Source: Rhodanobacter sp. ANJX3
GTDB lineage: Bacteria > Pseudomonadota > Gammaproteobacteria > Xanthomonadales > Rhodanobacteraceae
Assembly: GCF_014200755.1 (NCBI RefSeq)
Contig: NZ_JACHCM010000003.1
Coordinates: forward strand, 186,001 to 250,000
DNA length: 64,000 bases
Direction of reading: 5' to 3'
Shown here one piece after another: positions 7,502 through 15,792 of this stretch. Both the position numbers and the translations under genes were made by a program. The stretch's first letter is position 1, and each line of letters opens with the position of its first letter. The notes under the pieces were generated by a model. That model ran no database searches. It was given only the letters and a program-made list of their open reading frames with translations, and had not been told where the DNA came from.

Positions 7502-8104
7502 TTATAGCCAGCCTTTCTGCCGCGCCATGCGATACGCCTCGATGCGATTGGCCACGCCGAGTTTGCCGATGGCTTCGGAGAGGTAGTTGCGCACGGTGCC
7601 GTGCGACAGGTTCAACTGGGTGGCGATATCGCAGGCCGACTGGCCCTCGCCGGCGAGACGCAGCACCTGGCGCTCGCGGTCGTTGAGCGGGTCGGCCTCG
7701 GACCAGGCTTCCAGCGCCAGCTGGGGATCGATGGCGCGGCCGCCGCGATGCACGCTGCGCAGCGCTTCGGCCAAGTTTTCGGCAGGCGCGTCCTTCAATA
7801 GATAACCGCCCACGCCGGCATCCAGCGCGCGGCGCAGAAAGCCCGGGCGCGCGAAGGTAGTGACGATGATCACTTTGATCGGCAGCGCGTGCCGCTGGAT
7901 GCGCTGCGCCAGCTCCAGCCCCGTAAGGCCGGGCATTTCGATGTCGGTCACCAGCACGTCGGGCTTCAGCCGCTGCAGTTCGCGCCAGGCGATTTCGCCG
8001 TCGGCGGCCGAACCCAGCACCTCGATATCGGATTCCAGGTTTAGCAGTGCAAACAGCGCGCCGCGCACCATCGCCTGATCTTCGGCAAGCAGAACGCGGA
8101 TCAT
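7502..8104 (-). CDS. NarL/LuxR-type response regulator (DesR-like)
   Basis: The 200-residue protein has an N-terminal receiver domain with acidic residues Glu8-Asp9, phospho-acceptor Asp54 in VTDIEMPG, Thr82-83 and Lys104, and a C-terminal LuxR-type helix-turn-helix (LNDRERQVLRLAGEG... near 138-190). It would bind DNA as a dimer when phosphorylated. It is the last gene of a minus-strand operon and lies 46 bases after the DesK-like kinase gene, its obvious partner. The likely target is the promoter of the ABC transporter genes in the same operon, an inference from context. Confidence 0.92.
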   Translation of the reverse strand: MIRVLLAEDQAMVRGALFALLNLESDIEVLGSAADGEIAWRELQRLKPDVLVTDIEMPGLTGLELAQRIQRHALPIKVIIVTTFARPGFLRRALDAGVGGYLLKDAPAENLAEALRSVHRGGRAIDPQLALEAWSEADPLNDRERQVLRLAGEGQSACDIATQLNLSHGTVRNYLSEAIGKLGVANRIEAYRMARQKGWL

Positions 8105-8150
8105 GCGACCACCTCGTCGAGGGATAAAAGCACAGCAACAGGCGATCGAT

Positions 8151-9398
8151 TCATACGGCAGGATTTCCGGATGCGTTGGTGTTCAATGTCGGCCCCAGCG
8201 AGAGATCCGATGGCGCGCGCGAGGTTTCGACCAGCCGAAGAATCGGCACGGGAGCCACGATGCGAAGCTTGGTGCCGTGGCCGCGGGGCGACTCGATGGT
8301 GAGCGTGGCGCCCAGCGCGCGAACGCGTTCGCGCATACCGCACAGGCCATTGCCATCGCTGCTGATGCCGCCGCGGCCATTGTCGCTGATCAGCATGCGC
8401 ACGCTGGCATGCTCGCGGATGATTTCGATTTTCGCGGCGCTGGCTTCGGCATGGCGCGCGATATTGGTGGCGGCCTCGCGCACGATCAGCGAAAAGCCGC
8501 GCTCGATGTCCGCCGGCAGATCGGTCGGCAGATCGCCGTAATCGAAATGCACGCGCGAGGATTCCAGCAGCAGTCGCGCCGATGCCAGTTCAGCGGCCAG
8601 ATCCGTGGCGCGAATGCCGCTGACCGCGCTGCGCACCTCGGCCAGCGCGTGGCGCGCCACTTTTTCGGCCTCTTCCATCTCGCGCCGCGCCGCTTCGCTA
8701 TCGCGATCGAACAGCTTGCGCGAGAGCTCCAGTTTCAAAGTGATCAGCGACAGTGTGTGACCCAGCAGATCGTGCAGATCTCGGCCGATGCGCTCGCGCT
8801 CAGCCAGGCCGGCGAGGCGGCGAACCTCCTCGTGAGAGAGCTGCAGTTCGGCGTCCTTCGCTTCGTTGGTGCGTTCAACGCTGATAATCATGCCGATGAT
8901 GAAAGTGGTCAGCGGCATCCACACAATCGCTTGCCACGGATAATGAAGAAACCACGCTTCAAGCAGGATCACCGCATTGAGACCCGCGAGCACCACTAGA
9001 TAACGCCGCATACTCATGCGGCAGCTGATCATCATCACGCAGCTGTAAACGAAGTAAACCAGACCGCTTGGATACCATGGCAACAACAGCATGCACATGG
9101 CGAGCAGCGACACCGCATAGGCGGGGGCTTCCCGACGTGATACCAGATGAGACTTCGCGTACAGCAAAAGAAAGACGGGGTAGCTGAGAAGCGTAAGAGC
9201 AGCCCAAAGCCAAGTGAAGTGATCGAAGACCGGCGTGATGAAAATCCACGCCGACCAAAGCAAGTGAACGGAATCCACCCAAGGCGACTTGCCCTTGCGC
9301 ACGCTGCCCGCTACCAGCGAATCGGGCGCCGGCCTAAACCATTCACGCAGCCACTCGGACATTCCCCGCGCCTCCATCGGTGCGTCGTTATCTGACAT
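8151..9398 (-). CDS. DesK-type sensor histidine kinase
   Basis: The 415-residue protein has about five membrane-spanning helices between residues 45 and 175, a HisKA_3 dimerisation domain with the phospho-accepting His209 in GRDLHDLLGH, and a HATPase_c domain with the N-box REAATNIARHAEA and the G1 motif DNGRGG. There is no large periplasmic loop, so it probably senses a membrane property or works with the adjacent permease, as in DesK- and LiaS-like systems. It begins six bases after the permease stop codon and is followed by its response regulator. Confidence 0.92.
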   Translation of the reverse strand: MSDNDAPMEARGMSEWLREWFRPAPDSLVAGSVRKGKSPWVDSVHLLWSAWIFITPVFDHFTWLWAALTLLSYPVFLLLYAKSHLVSRREAPAYAVSLLAMCMLLLPWYPSGLVYFVYSCVMMISCRMSMRRYLVVLAGLNAVILLEAWFLHYPWQAIVWMPLTTFIIGMIISVERTNEAKDAELQLSHEEVRRLAGLAERERIGRDLHDLLGHTLSLITLKLELSRKLFDRDSEAARREMEEAEKVARHALAEVRSAVSGIRATDLAAELASARLLLESSRVHFDYGDLPTDLPADIERGFSLIVREAATNIARHAEASAAKIEIIREHASVRMLISDNGRGGISSDGNGLCGMRERVRALGATLTIESPRGHGTKLRIVAPVPILRLVETSRAPSDLSLGPTLNTNASGNPAV

Positions 9399-9404
9399 GC
9401 TACT

Positions 9405-10187
9405 TCAACCGTAACGTCGCAGCTGACGTACGGCCAGCAGCAGAAAGACAATGGTGTATCCCGCCAGCGCCAGCACGTGCGGCAGCAGCGCACCGTTGTT
9501 CAGGCCCACGGCAGCGAGGGTGAGCTGGTTGAGGTGGTAGCTCGGCCAGATCGGCGCGATCGTTTGTAGAGCATGCGGCAGCATCGACAGCGGCAGCCAC
9601 AGGCCGGAGAGAAAGGCCATCGGCAGGTAGACCAGGTTGAGCAAACCCGGCGCACCCTGCCCCTTGATTAGCGTCCCGACCAACATGCCCAGCGCGCAGA
9701 ACGGCAGCACGCCGAACGCACCGGTCAGCATCAGCTTGGCTATCTGCGTCACACTGAGACTCACGTGCGCCAGAAACACGCCGATCAAAACCAGCAATAC
9801 GGTAACGATGGTGGCCGCGATCATCGCCATCGCCATCTTGCCCAGCAGATACGCACCCGGCGGCATCGGCAGTGCCCGCTTCAATGTGAGCAGACCGCCG
9901 TCGCGTTCGATCGCCAGCGACACGCCGAAACCGAACAGTCCGGGTCCGATGATGCCGAACGCGCTATAGCTCGCCAGAAGGTAGCGTGAGGCTTCACCGT
10001 GATTCAGCAGCACGCCGAACATCAGATAGAACACGGTCGAAAACAGCAGCATCGGCAGAATGAATCCCGGCGCACGCAGATAGCGCAGGCATTCGCTGCG
10101 TGCCTCCGCCACATAGGCGCCGAACACGCGCTGCCACGGCATTGCGCTCGCAGCTGTGGAATCATTGATCGACAGAACGTTTTCCAT
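9405..10187 (-). CDS. ABC-2 type transporter permease
   Basis: The 260-residue protein has six predicted membrane helices and the overall pattern of ABC2_membrane permeases, with a cytoplasmic N-terminus and the conserved LPMPPGAYLLGK stretch after helix 2. The start at 10187 leaves only one base between the upstream ATPase stop and this ATG, with GAGG inside the end of the ATPase gene, which implies translational coupling. With the ATPase it would form an exporter, for example of a drug, peptide or lipid. The substrate cannot be told from the sequence. Confidence 0.9.
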   Translation of the reverse strand: MENVLSINDSTAASAMPWQRVFGAYVAEARSECLRYLRAPGFILPMLLFSTVFYLMFGVLLNHGEASRYLLASYSAFGIIGPGLFGFGVSLAIERDGGLLTLKRALPMPPGAYLLGKMAMAMIAATIVTVLLVLIGVFLAHVSLSVTQIAKLMLTGAFGVLPFCALGMLVGTLIKGQGAPGLLNLVYLPMAFLSGLWLPLSMLPHALQTIAPIWPSYHLNQLTLAAVGLNNGALLPHVLALAGYTIVFLLLAVRQLRRYG

Positions 10188-10188
10188 A

Positions 10189-11133
10189 TCAGGCAGCCTC
10201 GCGCTGGTCGGTAGTGGAGGACGGATCGGCGGACGACTGATCCGCATCGCGGGTGAGTTCGGTAAACGCTTCAGCCAGACCGGCACGCTGCACCTCCAGC
10301 TCGCTCAGGTGCGCGTCGGCATCGAGCAATCGGCGCACTATGGTTTCGGCTTCGGCCGTGGTGACGTGCAGACGCTTGTTGTCGCGGCGCACGTCGGTAA
10401 CGTGCTGCCAGCTGCGCACCAGTTCGACATCCAGCGCGCTGATGCAGCGAATGCGTTTGAGCGACACGCGCGAACGCAGCGCTTCGACCGTACCTTCGTG
10501 AATCATGCGGCCATGCGCCATCACGCAGACGCGGTCGGCCAACGCTTCGGCTTCCTCCAGGTAATGCGTAGTAAGCAGCACCGAACAGCCTTCGGCGATC
10601 AGTTGGCGGATGGCCGTCCACAGCTTCTGACGTATCTCGATATCCATGCCGACCGTCGGCTCGTCCAGAAACAGCAGCTCGGGACGTCCACACAAGGCCA
10701 ACGCAAACTGCACGCTGCGCTGCTGGCCGCCGGAGAGCTTGGCGTAAGGCCTCGGCAGCAGCTCGCCGATGCCGGCCAGCGCGGCGGTTTCGGCCAGCGG
10801 TCGCGGCGACGGGTAATAGCTGGCAGTCAACCGCAAGAGTTCGCCCACGCGCAGGGTCGGCGGCAGCGCGGCGTTCTGCAGCATCACGCCGATGCGGCGG
10901 CGCGCATCGATGTGCTGCGGATCCTGGCCGAACAGTTCGACCTTGCCACTATCGGCACGAATCAGGCCCAGCAGCAGCGCTATCGCTGTGGTCTTGCCGG
11001 CACCGTTGGGGCCGAGCAGCGCCAGCAGCTCGCCACGGCGAATCTGCAGATCGGCGCCGTCCAGCGCGGTGAGTCGTGCATAGGTTTTGATGACGCCATC
11101 GAGGCGGGCGATCGGGGCAGTGATGTCGGGCAT
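10189..11133 (-). CDS. ABC transporter ATP-binding protein (DrrA/NodI-like)
   Basis: The 314-residue ATPase shows Walker A GPNGAGKT (41-48), Q-loop MLQN, signature LSGGQ (133-137), Walker B LLFLDEP (153-159) and the H-loop TTHYLEEAE. After the ATPase core there is a C-terminal extension of about 90 residues, as in DrrA/NodI-like exporter ATPases. It is the first gene of the operon with the permease, histidine kinase and response regulator. Such sets often respond to the compound they export. Confidence 0.93.
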   Translation of the reverse strand: MPDITAPIARLDGVIKTYARLTALDGADLQIRRGELLALLGPNGAGKTTAIALLLGLIRADSGKVELFGQDPQHIDARRRIGVMLQNAALPPTLRVGELLRLTASYYPSPRPLAETAALAGIGELLPRPYAKLSGGQQRSVQFALALCGRPELLFLDEPTVGMDIEIRQKLWTAIRQLIAEGCSVLLTTHYLEEAEALADRVCVMAHGRMIHEGTVEALRSRVSLKRIRCISALDVELVRSWQHVTDVRRDNKRLHVTTAEAETIVRRLLDADAHLSELEVQRAGLAEAFTELTRDADQSSADPSSTTDQREAA

Positions 11134-11222
11134 GGGTGTTCCTCCTGTACTGCCGATGCTGGGCTTGTCGACGCGCCATAGGCAGTCGCCAGCGTCAGCG
11201 ATCGCGGGTGACAGGAGTCATA

Positions 11223-11275
11223 CAGGGGGTACCGGACCACCCCCTGCTCGCGCTATGCTCAAGGCCTGCTTGAGC
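11223..11275. promoter_or_regulatory. Two inverted repeats between divergent genes
   Basis: CAGGGGG (11223-11229) pairs with CCCCCTG (11240-11246), and GCTCAAG (11257-11263) pairs with CTTGAGC (11269-11275). Both lie in the 316-base gap between the ABC operon (minus) and the aminotransferase gene (plus). They could be operators for one of these genes. No T-run follows, so they do not look like terminators. Confidence 0.35.
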
Positions 11276-11449
11276 CCGCCAGCCCTTGTGCGGCGGTGCA
11301 TCAGAGGGCTTAGAGCCCGCAAAAGGGGCGGGGAATGCGCAACCGTTTCGGTGCAGCACACCCAACCCAGCGTCCGTATCGAGCATTGAAAAACCTGGCG
11401 GCCTGCTTTGCGTTCGGAGCGAGGCGCCGACGGGGTGAGGAGAAGCGTC

Positions 11450-12949
11450 ATGCGAATGATTGAACAGCTGCGTGAACTGCGCGAATTCGGCGGCAAGCCG
11501 CGTACCGCCGGCCTGGATGACGCCAGCATCGAGCGGATGGCCGCGATCGATCCCAAACTGGTCGAAGCGATTGCCGATGCGGTGGCGCGTCACCGCGAAC
11601 TGCGTGCTGACATGGCCGATTTTCTGAAGCTGGACGAGGTCGAGCAGTTGGCGCAGGCGCAGGCCGGCTTTATCAATTTCTACCCCGACGACGCGATCAA
11701 TCCCTACCTGCCCGCGGCGGCCAGCGGCCCGTGGGTGGTGACGCTGAAAGGCGCGGTGCTGCACGACAACGGCGGCTACGGCATGCTCGGCTTCGGCCAC
11801 AACCACCACGATATTACCGCGGTGATGGCCAAGCCGCAGGTCATGGCGAACGTCATGACGCCGAGCGTGGCGCAAATGCGCCTCAGCAAAGCCCTGCAGC
11901 GCGAGCTGGGCCACACCCGCGGCGGCAGCCCGTATACGCACATCATGTGCCTGAACTCGGGCTCGGAAAGCGTCAGCCTTGCCGGCCGTCTGGCCGACGT
12001 CAATACCAAGCTGATGACCGACGAAGGCGGCCCGCACGCCGGCCGCAAAATCAAGCGCATTGCCGTGCGCGGCGCGTTCCACGGTCGCACCGAGCTGCCC
12101 GCACTTTATTCGGACTCCACCCGCAAGACCTATCTGCAGCACCTGGGCAGCTTCAAGTTTCACAACGACCAGCTGCTGATCGTGGAGCCGTACAACGTCG
12201 AGCAGTTGAAGCAGACCTTTGCCGACGCCGAACAGAACGGCTGGCATATCGAAGCGATGTTCCTTGAGCCGGTGATGGGCGAAGGCGACCCGGGCCGCGC
12301 CGTGACGCCGCAGTTCTACGCCGCCGCCCGCGCGCTCACGAAAGCCCACGGCACCTTGCTGCTGGTCGACTCGATCCAGGCCGGCCTGCGCGCGCACGGC
12401 GTGCTGTCGATCATCGACTATCCCGGCTTCCAGGACTTCGAAGCGCCGGATATGGAAACCTATTCCAAGGCGCTCAACGGCGGCCAGTACCCGATGTCGG
12501 TACTCGCCGTGACCGAACGCACCGCCGCGCTGTACCGTAAGGGCATCTACGGCAACACGATGACGGCCAACCCCCGCGCGCTCGACGTGGCCTGCGCCGC
12601 GCTGGATCTGCTGACCGATGAACTGCGCAACAACATCCGCGACCGTGGTCACGAGTTTCTCGACAAGCTAAACGCGCTCAAGAGCGAGCTGGGCGGCATG
12701 ATCACAAAGGTACAGGGCACCGGCCTGCTGTTTTCGTGCGAGCTGTCGAGCGACTACAAATGCTACGGCGCCGGCTCCACCGAGGAATACATGCGCGAGC
12801 GCGGCGTCGGCGTGATCCACGGCGGCGTCAATTCGCTGCGCTTCACCCCGCACTTCAACGTGACCAGCGCGGAAGTGGATTTGATCGTGGCAAACCTGCG
12901 CAAGGCGTTGCTCGAAGGCCCGTGCAAGGCCAGAGCCGAAGCCGCCTGA
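11450..12949 (+). CDS. Class III PLP-dependent aminotransferase
   Basis: The 499-residue protein has the fold-type I aminotransferase layout: glycine-rich NSGSESVSLA (169-178) for PLP phosphate binding, Asp307 in LLVDSIQAG contacting the pyridine nitrogen, and the Schiff-base Lys340 in TYSKALNGGQ. It is longer than acetylornithine aminotransferase (about 400) because of an extra N-terminal region of roughly 90 residues. The start was chosen at 11450, where GAGGAG lies eight bases upstream. It stands alone between intergenic gaps, so neighbours do not reveal the substrate. Confidence 0.88.
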   Translation: MRMIEQLRELREFGGKPRTAGLDDASIERMAAIDPKLVEAIADAVARHRELRADMADFLKLDEVEQLAQAQAGFINFYPDDAINPYLPAAASGPWVVTLKGAVLHDNGGYGMLGFGHNHHDITAVMAKPQVMANVMTPSVAQMRLSKALQRELGHTRGGSPYTHIMCLNSGSESVSLAGRLADVNTKLMTDEGGPHAGRKIKRIAVRGAFHGRTELPALYSDSTRKTYLQHLGSFKFHNDQLLIVEPYNVEQLKQTFADAEQNGWHIEAMFLEPVMGEGDPGRAVTPQFYAAARALTKAHGTLLLVDSIQAGLRAHGVLSIIDYPGFQDFEAPDMETYSKALNGGQYPMSVLAVTERTAALYRKGIYGNTMTANPRALDVACAALDLLTDELRNNIRDRGHEFLDKLNALKSELGGMITKVQGTGLLFSCELSSDYKCYGAGSTEEYMRERGVGVIHGGVNSLRFTPHFNVTSAEVDLIVANLRKALLEGPCKARAEAA

Positions 12950-13130
12950 CGTTATCGCGGTGCGGCGATGCTGTTTCAGCGACACATCGCCGCTGCTCTG
13001 TGTCATCTGCGACCAGTGCAGTTCAGCGGATACGGCAGAAGAAATAGGACTTCCCTCACTGCCGGTCTGCCGACCAGAAGCATAAACTGGCGCGGCCGGC
13101 GCTCGCCGGTCACCTAGGGAGGACTTCACG

Positions 13131-13487
13131 ATGTCGACGACACTTCTTCGTACATTGGCGATAAGCGCGGCGTTTGCTTTCGCTGGAGCCGTTTTTGCGT
13201 CCCCGCAATCCAGCATGACCGGTCCTGCAGCCAAGACACCGACGCCGCAGCAGCAGCGCATGAGCGACTGCAACAAGCAGGCGACCGGCAAGAAGGGCGA
13301 CGACCGCAAAACCTTCATGAGCAGTTGCCTGAAAGGTCAGACGACCGCCATGGCCGCGCCGACAAAGATGACCCAGCAGCAGAAAATGACCAGCTGCAAT
13401 GCGGATGCCAAGACCAAGGCGCTCAAGGGAGCCGACCGCAAGACTTTCATGAGTTCGTGTCTGAAGAACGCTCCGGCTACTCCATAA
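13131..13487 (+). CDS. psiF: PsiF repeat family periplasmic protein
   Basis: The 118-residue protein has a signal peptide (about 1-23, cleaved after VFA) and two PsiF repeats, each of the form QQ.M..CN..A..K...D.RKTFMS.CLK (about residues 38-66 and 80-112). The paired cysteines in each repeat are conserved in the family. E. coli PsiF is induced by phosphate starvation, but its function is not known. AGGGAGGA lies well placed before the ATG. It appears to be a single-gene unit. Confidence 0.88.
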   Translation: MSTTLLRTLAISAAFAFAGAVFASPQSSMTGPAAKTPTPQQQRMSDCNKQATGKKGDDRKTFMSSCLKGQTTAMAAPTKMTQQQKMTSCNADAKTKALKGADRKTFMSSCLKNAPATP

Positions 13488-13502
13488 CCGGTGTATCGAC
13501 CC

Positions 13503-13551
13503 GCAACCCCGCGTGCGGCTCTCGATTATCGAGATGCGCATGCGGGGTTGC
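13503..13551 (+). terminator. Long hairpin downstream of psiF, probable terminator
   Basis: GCAACCCCGC (13503-13512) pairs with GCGGGGTTGC (13542-13551), extended inward by about five pairs and enclosing a second small hairpin CTCGAT..ATCGAG. Only a short, interrupted T-run (TTCGTT) follows. It could be a terminator for psiF or an mRNA-stabilising structure. Confidence 0.5.
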
Positions 13552-13623
13552 TTCGTTAAGCTCAGGCGTTATCGGCACAGGGCAACATTCGAACCCGTGC
13601 CTCGCCAACGAAGAGCATCGCGC

Positions 13624-14271
13624 ATGAAAATTGTTGAAGTCCGTCATCCGCTGATCCGACACAAGCTCGGCCTTATGCGCCGCGCCGGGATCAGCACTAA
13701 GGAGTTTCGCGAACTGGCCGGTGAAGTCGCCGCCTTGCTCACTTATGAAGCTACCGCCGACCTGGAAACCGTCGAGGAATCCATCGCCGGCTGGGCGGGC
13801 GATCCCGTGCCGGTGCAGCGCATCAAGGGCAAGAAGATCACCATCGTGCCGATCCTGCGCGCAGGCCTGGGCATGCTGCCCGGCGTGCTCGACATGATTC
13901 CGTCGGCCAAGGTCAGCGTGGTCGGACTGCAGCGGGATGAACACACCCTGCAACCGGTCACCTACTATGAAAAGCTCAGTGGCCGCATGGACGAACGCAT
14001 CGCCCTGATCGTCGACCCGATGCTAGCTACCGCCGGCACCCTGATCGCCACCGTCGACATGCTCAAGGCGGCCGGCTGCAAACGGATCAAAGGCATCTTC
14101 CTGGTCGCCGCGCCCGAAGGCCTAAGAAACATCGAAGCCGCACACCCCGACATCGAGATCTACACCGCCGCCATCGACGATCACCTCAACGAAAACGGCT
14201 ATATCTTGCCGGGCCTGGGCGACGCCGGCGACAAGATTTTCGGAACGAAACAACTGCCGTCGAACGATTGA
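13624..14271 (+). CDS. upp: Uracil phosphoribosyltransferase
   Basis: Upp makes UMP from uracil and PRPP in pyrimidine salvage. The 215-residue protein begins [16 protein letters not shown], a typical Upp N-terminus, and carries the PRPP-binding loop [15 protein letters not shown] and the C-terminal uracil-binding stretch [17 protein letters not shown]. It is a few residues longer than the E. coli enzyme (208). It is alone on the plus strand. There is no uraA permease gene next to it, in contrast to E. coli. Confidence 0.97.
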   Translation: MKIVEVRHPLIRHKLGLMRRAGISTKEFRELAGEVAALLTYEATADLETVEESIAGWAGDPVPVQRIKGKKITIVPILRAGLGMLPGVLDMIPSAKVSVVGLQRDEHTLQPVTYYEKLSGRMDERIALIVDPMLATAGTLIATVDMLKAAGCKRIKGIFLVAAPEGLRNIEAAHPDIEIYTAAIDDHLNENGYILPGLGDAGDKIFGTKQLPSND

Positions 14272-14463
14272 AATTGGCCTGACATCGAATAGACGTCCAT
14301 CACGCATTACGCGTTTATCGATTTCGAGAGGTGCGCTTCGACTTCGGCACAACGGACCTGCTCTCAGGGTAAACGGTAGGTGCGTCTCTTGCGGTTACGC
14401 CGGAAGCGCGCCGCTGTTCACCCCCCAATGTGGCGGTGAATTGGAGACGATAGGCCCGCTAGG

Positions 14464-14490
14464 GGAATCGGCACGATGCCGATTCCTTTT
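14464..14490 (+). terminator. Intrinsic terminator downstream of upp
   Basis: GGAATCGGCA (14464-14473), a 3-base loop and TGCCGATTCC (14477-14486) form a perfect 10-bp hairpin followed by TTTTC. It is about 190 bases after the upp stop codon. Confidence 0.75.
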
Positions 14491-14529
14491 CGCCAGCACA
14501 CGGACGTGCTGTCGAAAAGCCCGGCTTCA

Positions 14530-14700
14530 ATTCACGGACTTGCCGAGCGAAGCCCGGCAAGCGCCAAGTGGGGTGGCCTCTCTTTTACTCCGGGCATCCT
14601 GCCCTTCGCCCTTCGCCCTTCTGGCCAGCTTCGCTGCTCGCGCCGCTCCTGCGGCGCAGTGGTGACTTTTCTCTAGCCATCAGAGAAAAGTTACTCGCCT
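14530..14700. repeat. Composite intergenic repeat with several hairpins
   Basis: This gene-free stretch between upp and pip holds CTTGCCG..CCGGCAAG, CGCCGCTCCTGCGGCG (14641-14656) and ACTTTTCTCT/AGAGAAAAGT (14665-14691, 7-base loop). Such modules are typical of dispersed intergenic repeats in Lysobacterales genomes. No coding region was recognised here. The last hairpin could also serve as a terminator. Confidence 0.5.
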
Positions 14701-14770
14701 TCCGCAGGAGGACGAAAGCTCTGTTTTTTATTCGAAACGCCGATGAAGGAAGGCAAAACACAACAAAACC

Positions 14771-15727
14771 TTAGCGACCAAAGCGATCCGTCGCCTCCAG
14801 CAACTCATGCATGATGCCCGGCTCGAACGCCGAATGACCCGCATCCTGCACGATCTTCAGATCCGCTTCGGGCCAGGCGCGATGCAGATCCCATGCGCTG
14901 CGCATCGGGCAGACCACGTCGTAGCGACCCTGCACGATAACGGCGGGAATATGGCGAATGCGCTCGACGTTGCGCAGCAGCTGATCGTCATGCTCGAGGA
15001 AGCCGCCGTTGACGAAGTAATGGCACTCGATGCGGGCGAACGCCAGCGCAAACTCGTCCTCCCCGCTGGACGCGATGTGCGTGCGGTCCTGCCACAGAAA
15101 ACTGGTCGCACCTTCCCATACCGACCAGGCGCGCGCGGCAGCCACGCGGGTTGCCGCATCCGGACTGGTGAGGCGGCGGTAATACGCGCTCATCATGTCG
15201 GCGCGTTCCACTTCGGGAATCGCGTCGCGATAGGTTTCCCAGGCGTCGGCATACAGCGAATTGCAGCCTTGCTGATAAAACCACTCCAGCTCGGATCGAC
15301 GCAGCAGAAAAATGCCGCGCAGCACGAGCTCGGTCACCTTGTCCGGATGCGTTTGTGCATAGGCCAGCGCCAGGGTCGAACCCCATGAGCCGCCGAACAC
15401 CTGCCAGCGATCGATCGACAGGTGCGTGCGTATGCGCTCAATGTCGGCGACCAGATCCCAGGTGGTGTTGTCAGTGAGCTCCGCGTGCGGCGTGGATTTG
15501 CCGCAGCCGCGCTGATCGAACAGCACAATGCGATAGATCGCCGGGTCGAAGAAGCGCCGGCACTTCGGATTGGTGCCGCCGCCGGGACCGCCATGAAGAA
15601 ACACCACCGGCTTGCCGTTCGGATTGCCGTTCTCTTCGTAGTACAGCGTGTGCAGCGGCGAGACTGCCAGCGTGCCACTGTTGAAGGGCTCGATCTCGGG
15701 ATAAAGCGAACGCAGGGTCGACGGCAT
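14771..15727 (-). CDS. pip: Proline iminopeptidase
   Basis: The 318-residue alpha/beta hydrolase releases N-terminal proline from peptides in the cytoplasm. Diagnostic features are the oxyanion stretch HGGPGG (45-50), FDQRGCGKS (70-78), the nucleophile Ser114 in GGSWGS, and near the C-terminus the catalytic Asp in GRYDVVCP and His in AGHSAFEPG. Length and motifs match family S33 prolyl aminopeptidases such as the Xanthomonas enzyme. It is a single gene on the minus strand, separated by 65 bases from the next gene. Confidence 0.96.
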   Translation of the reverse strand: MPSTLRSLYPEIEPFNSGTLAVSPLHTLYYEENGNPNGKPVVFLHGGPGGGTNPKCRRFFDPAIYRIVLFDQRGCGKSTPHAELTDNTTWDLVADIERIRTHLSIDRWQVFGGSWGSTLALAYAQTHPDKVTELVLRGIFLLRRSELEWFYQQGCNSLYADAWETYRDAIPEVERADMMSAYYRRLTSPDAATRVAAARAWSVWEGATSFLWQDRTHIASSGEDEFALAFARIECHYFVNGGFLEHDDQLLRNVERIRHIPAVIVQGRYDVVCPMRSAWDLHRAWPEADLKIVQDAGHSAFEPGIMHELLEATDRFGR

Positions 15728-15792
15728 GATGACTCCAGGAGGCGTGCAAACTCAGCGTCCAAGGCTACCACGCAAGCGCTGTCGAGCCGATT

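Noticed and set aside
11195-12652. Long open frame (485 codons) on the minus strand opposite the aminotransferase gene
   Set aside because: It mirrors the codon structure of the real gene in GC-rich DNA, has no recognisable domain, and the plus-strand protein has full aminotransferase motifs.
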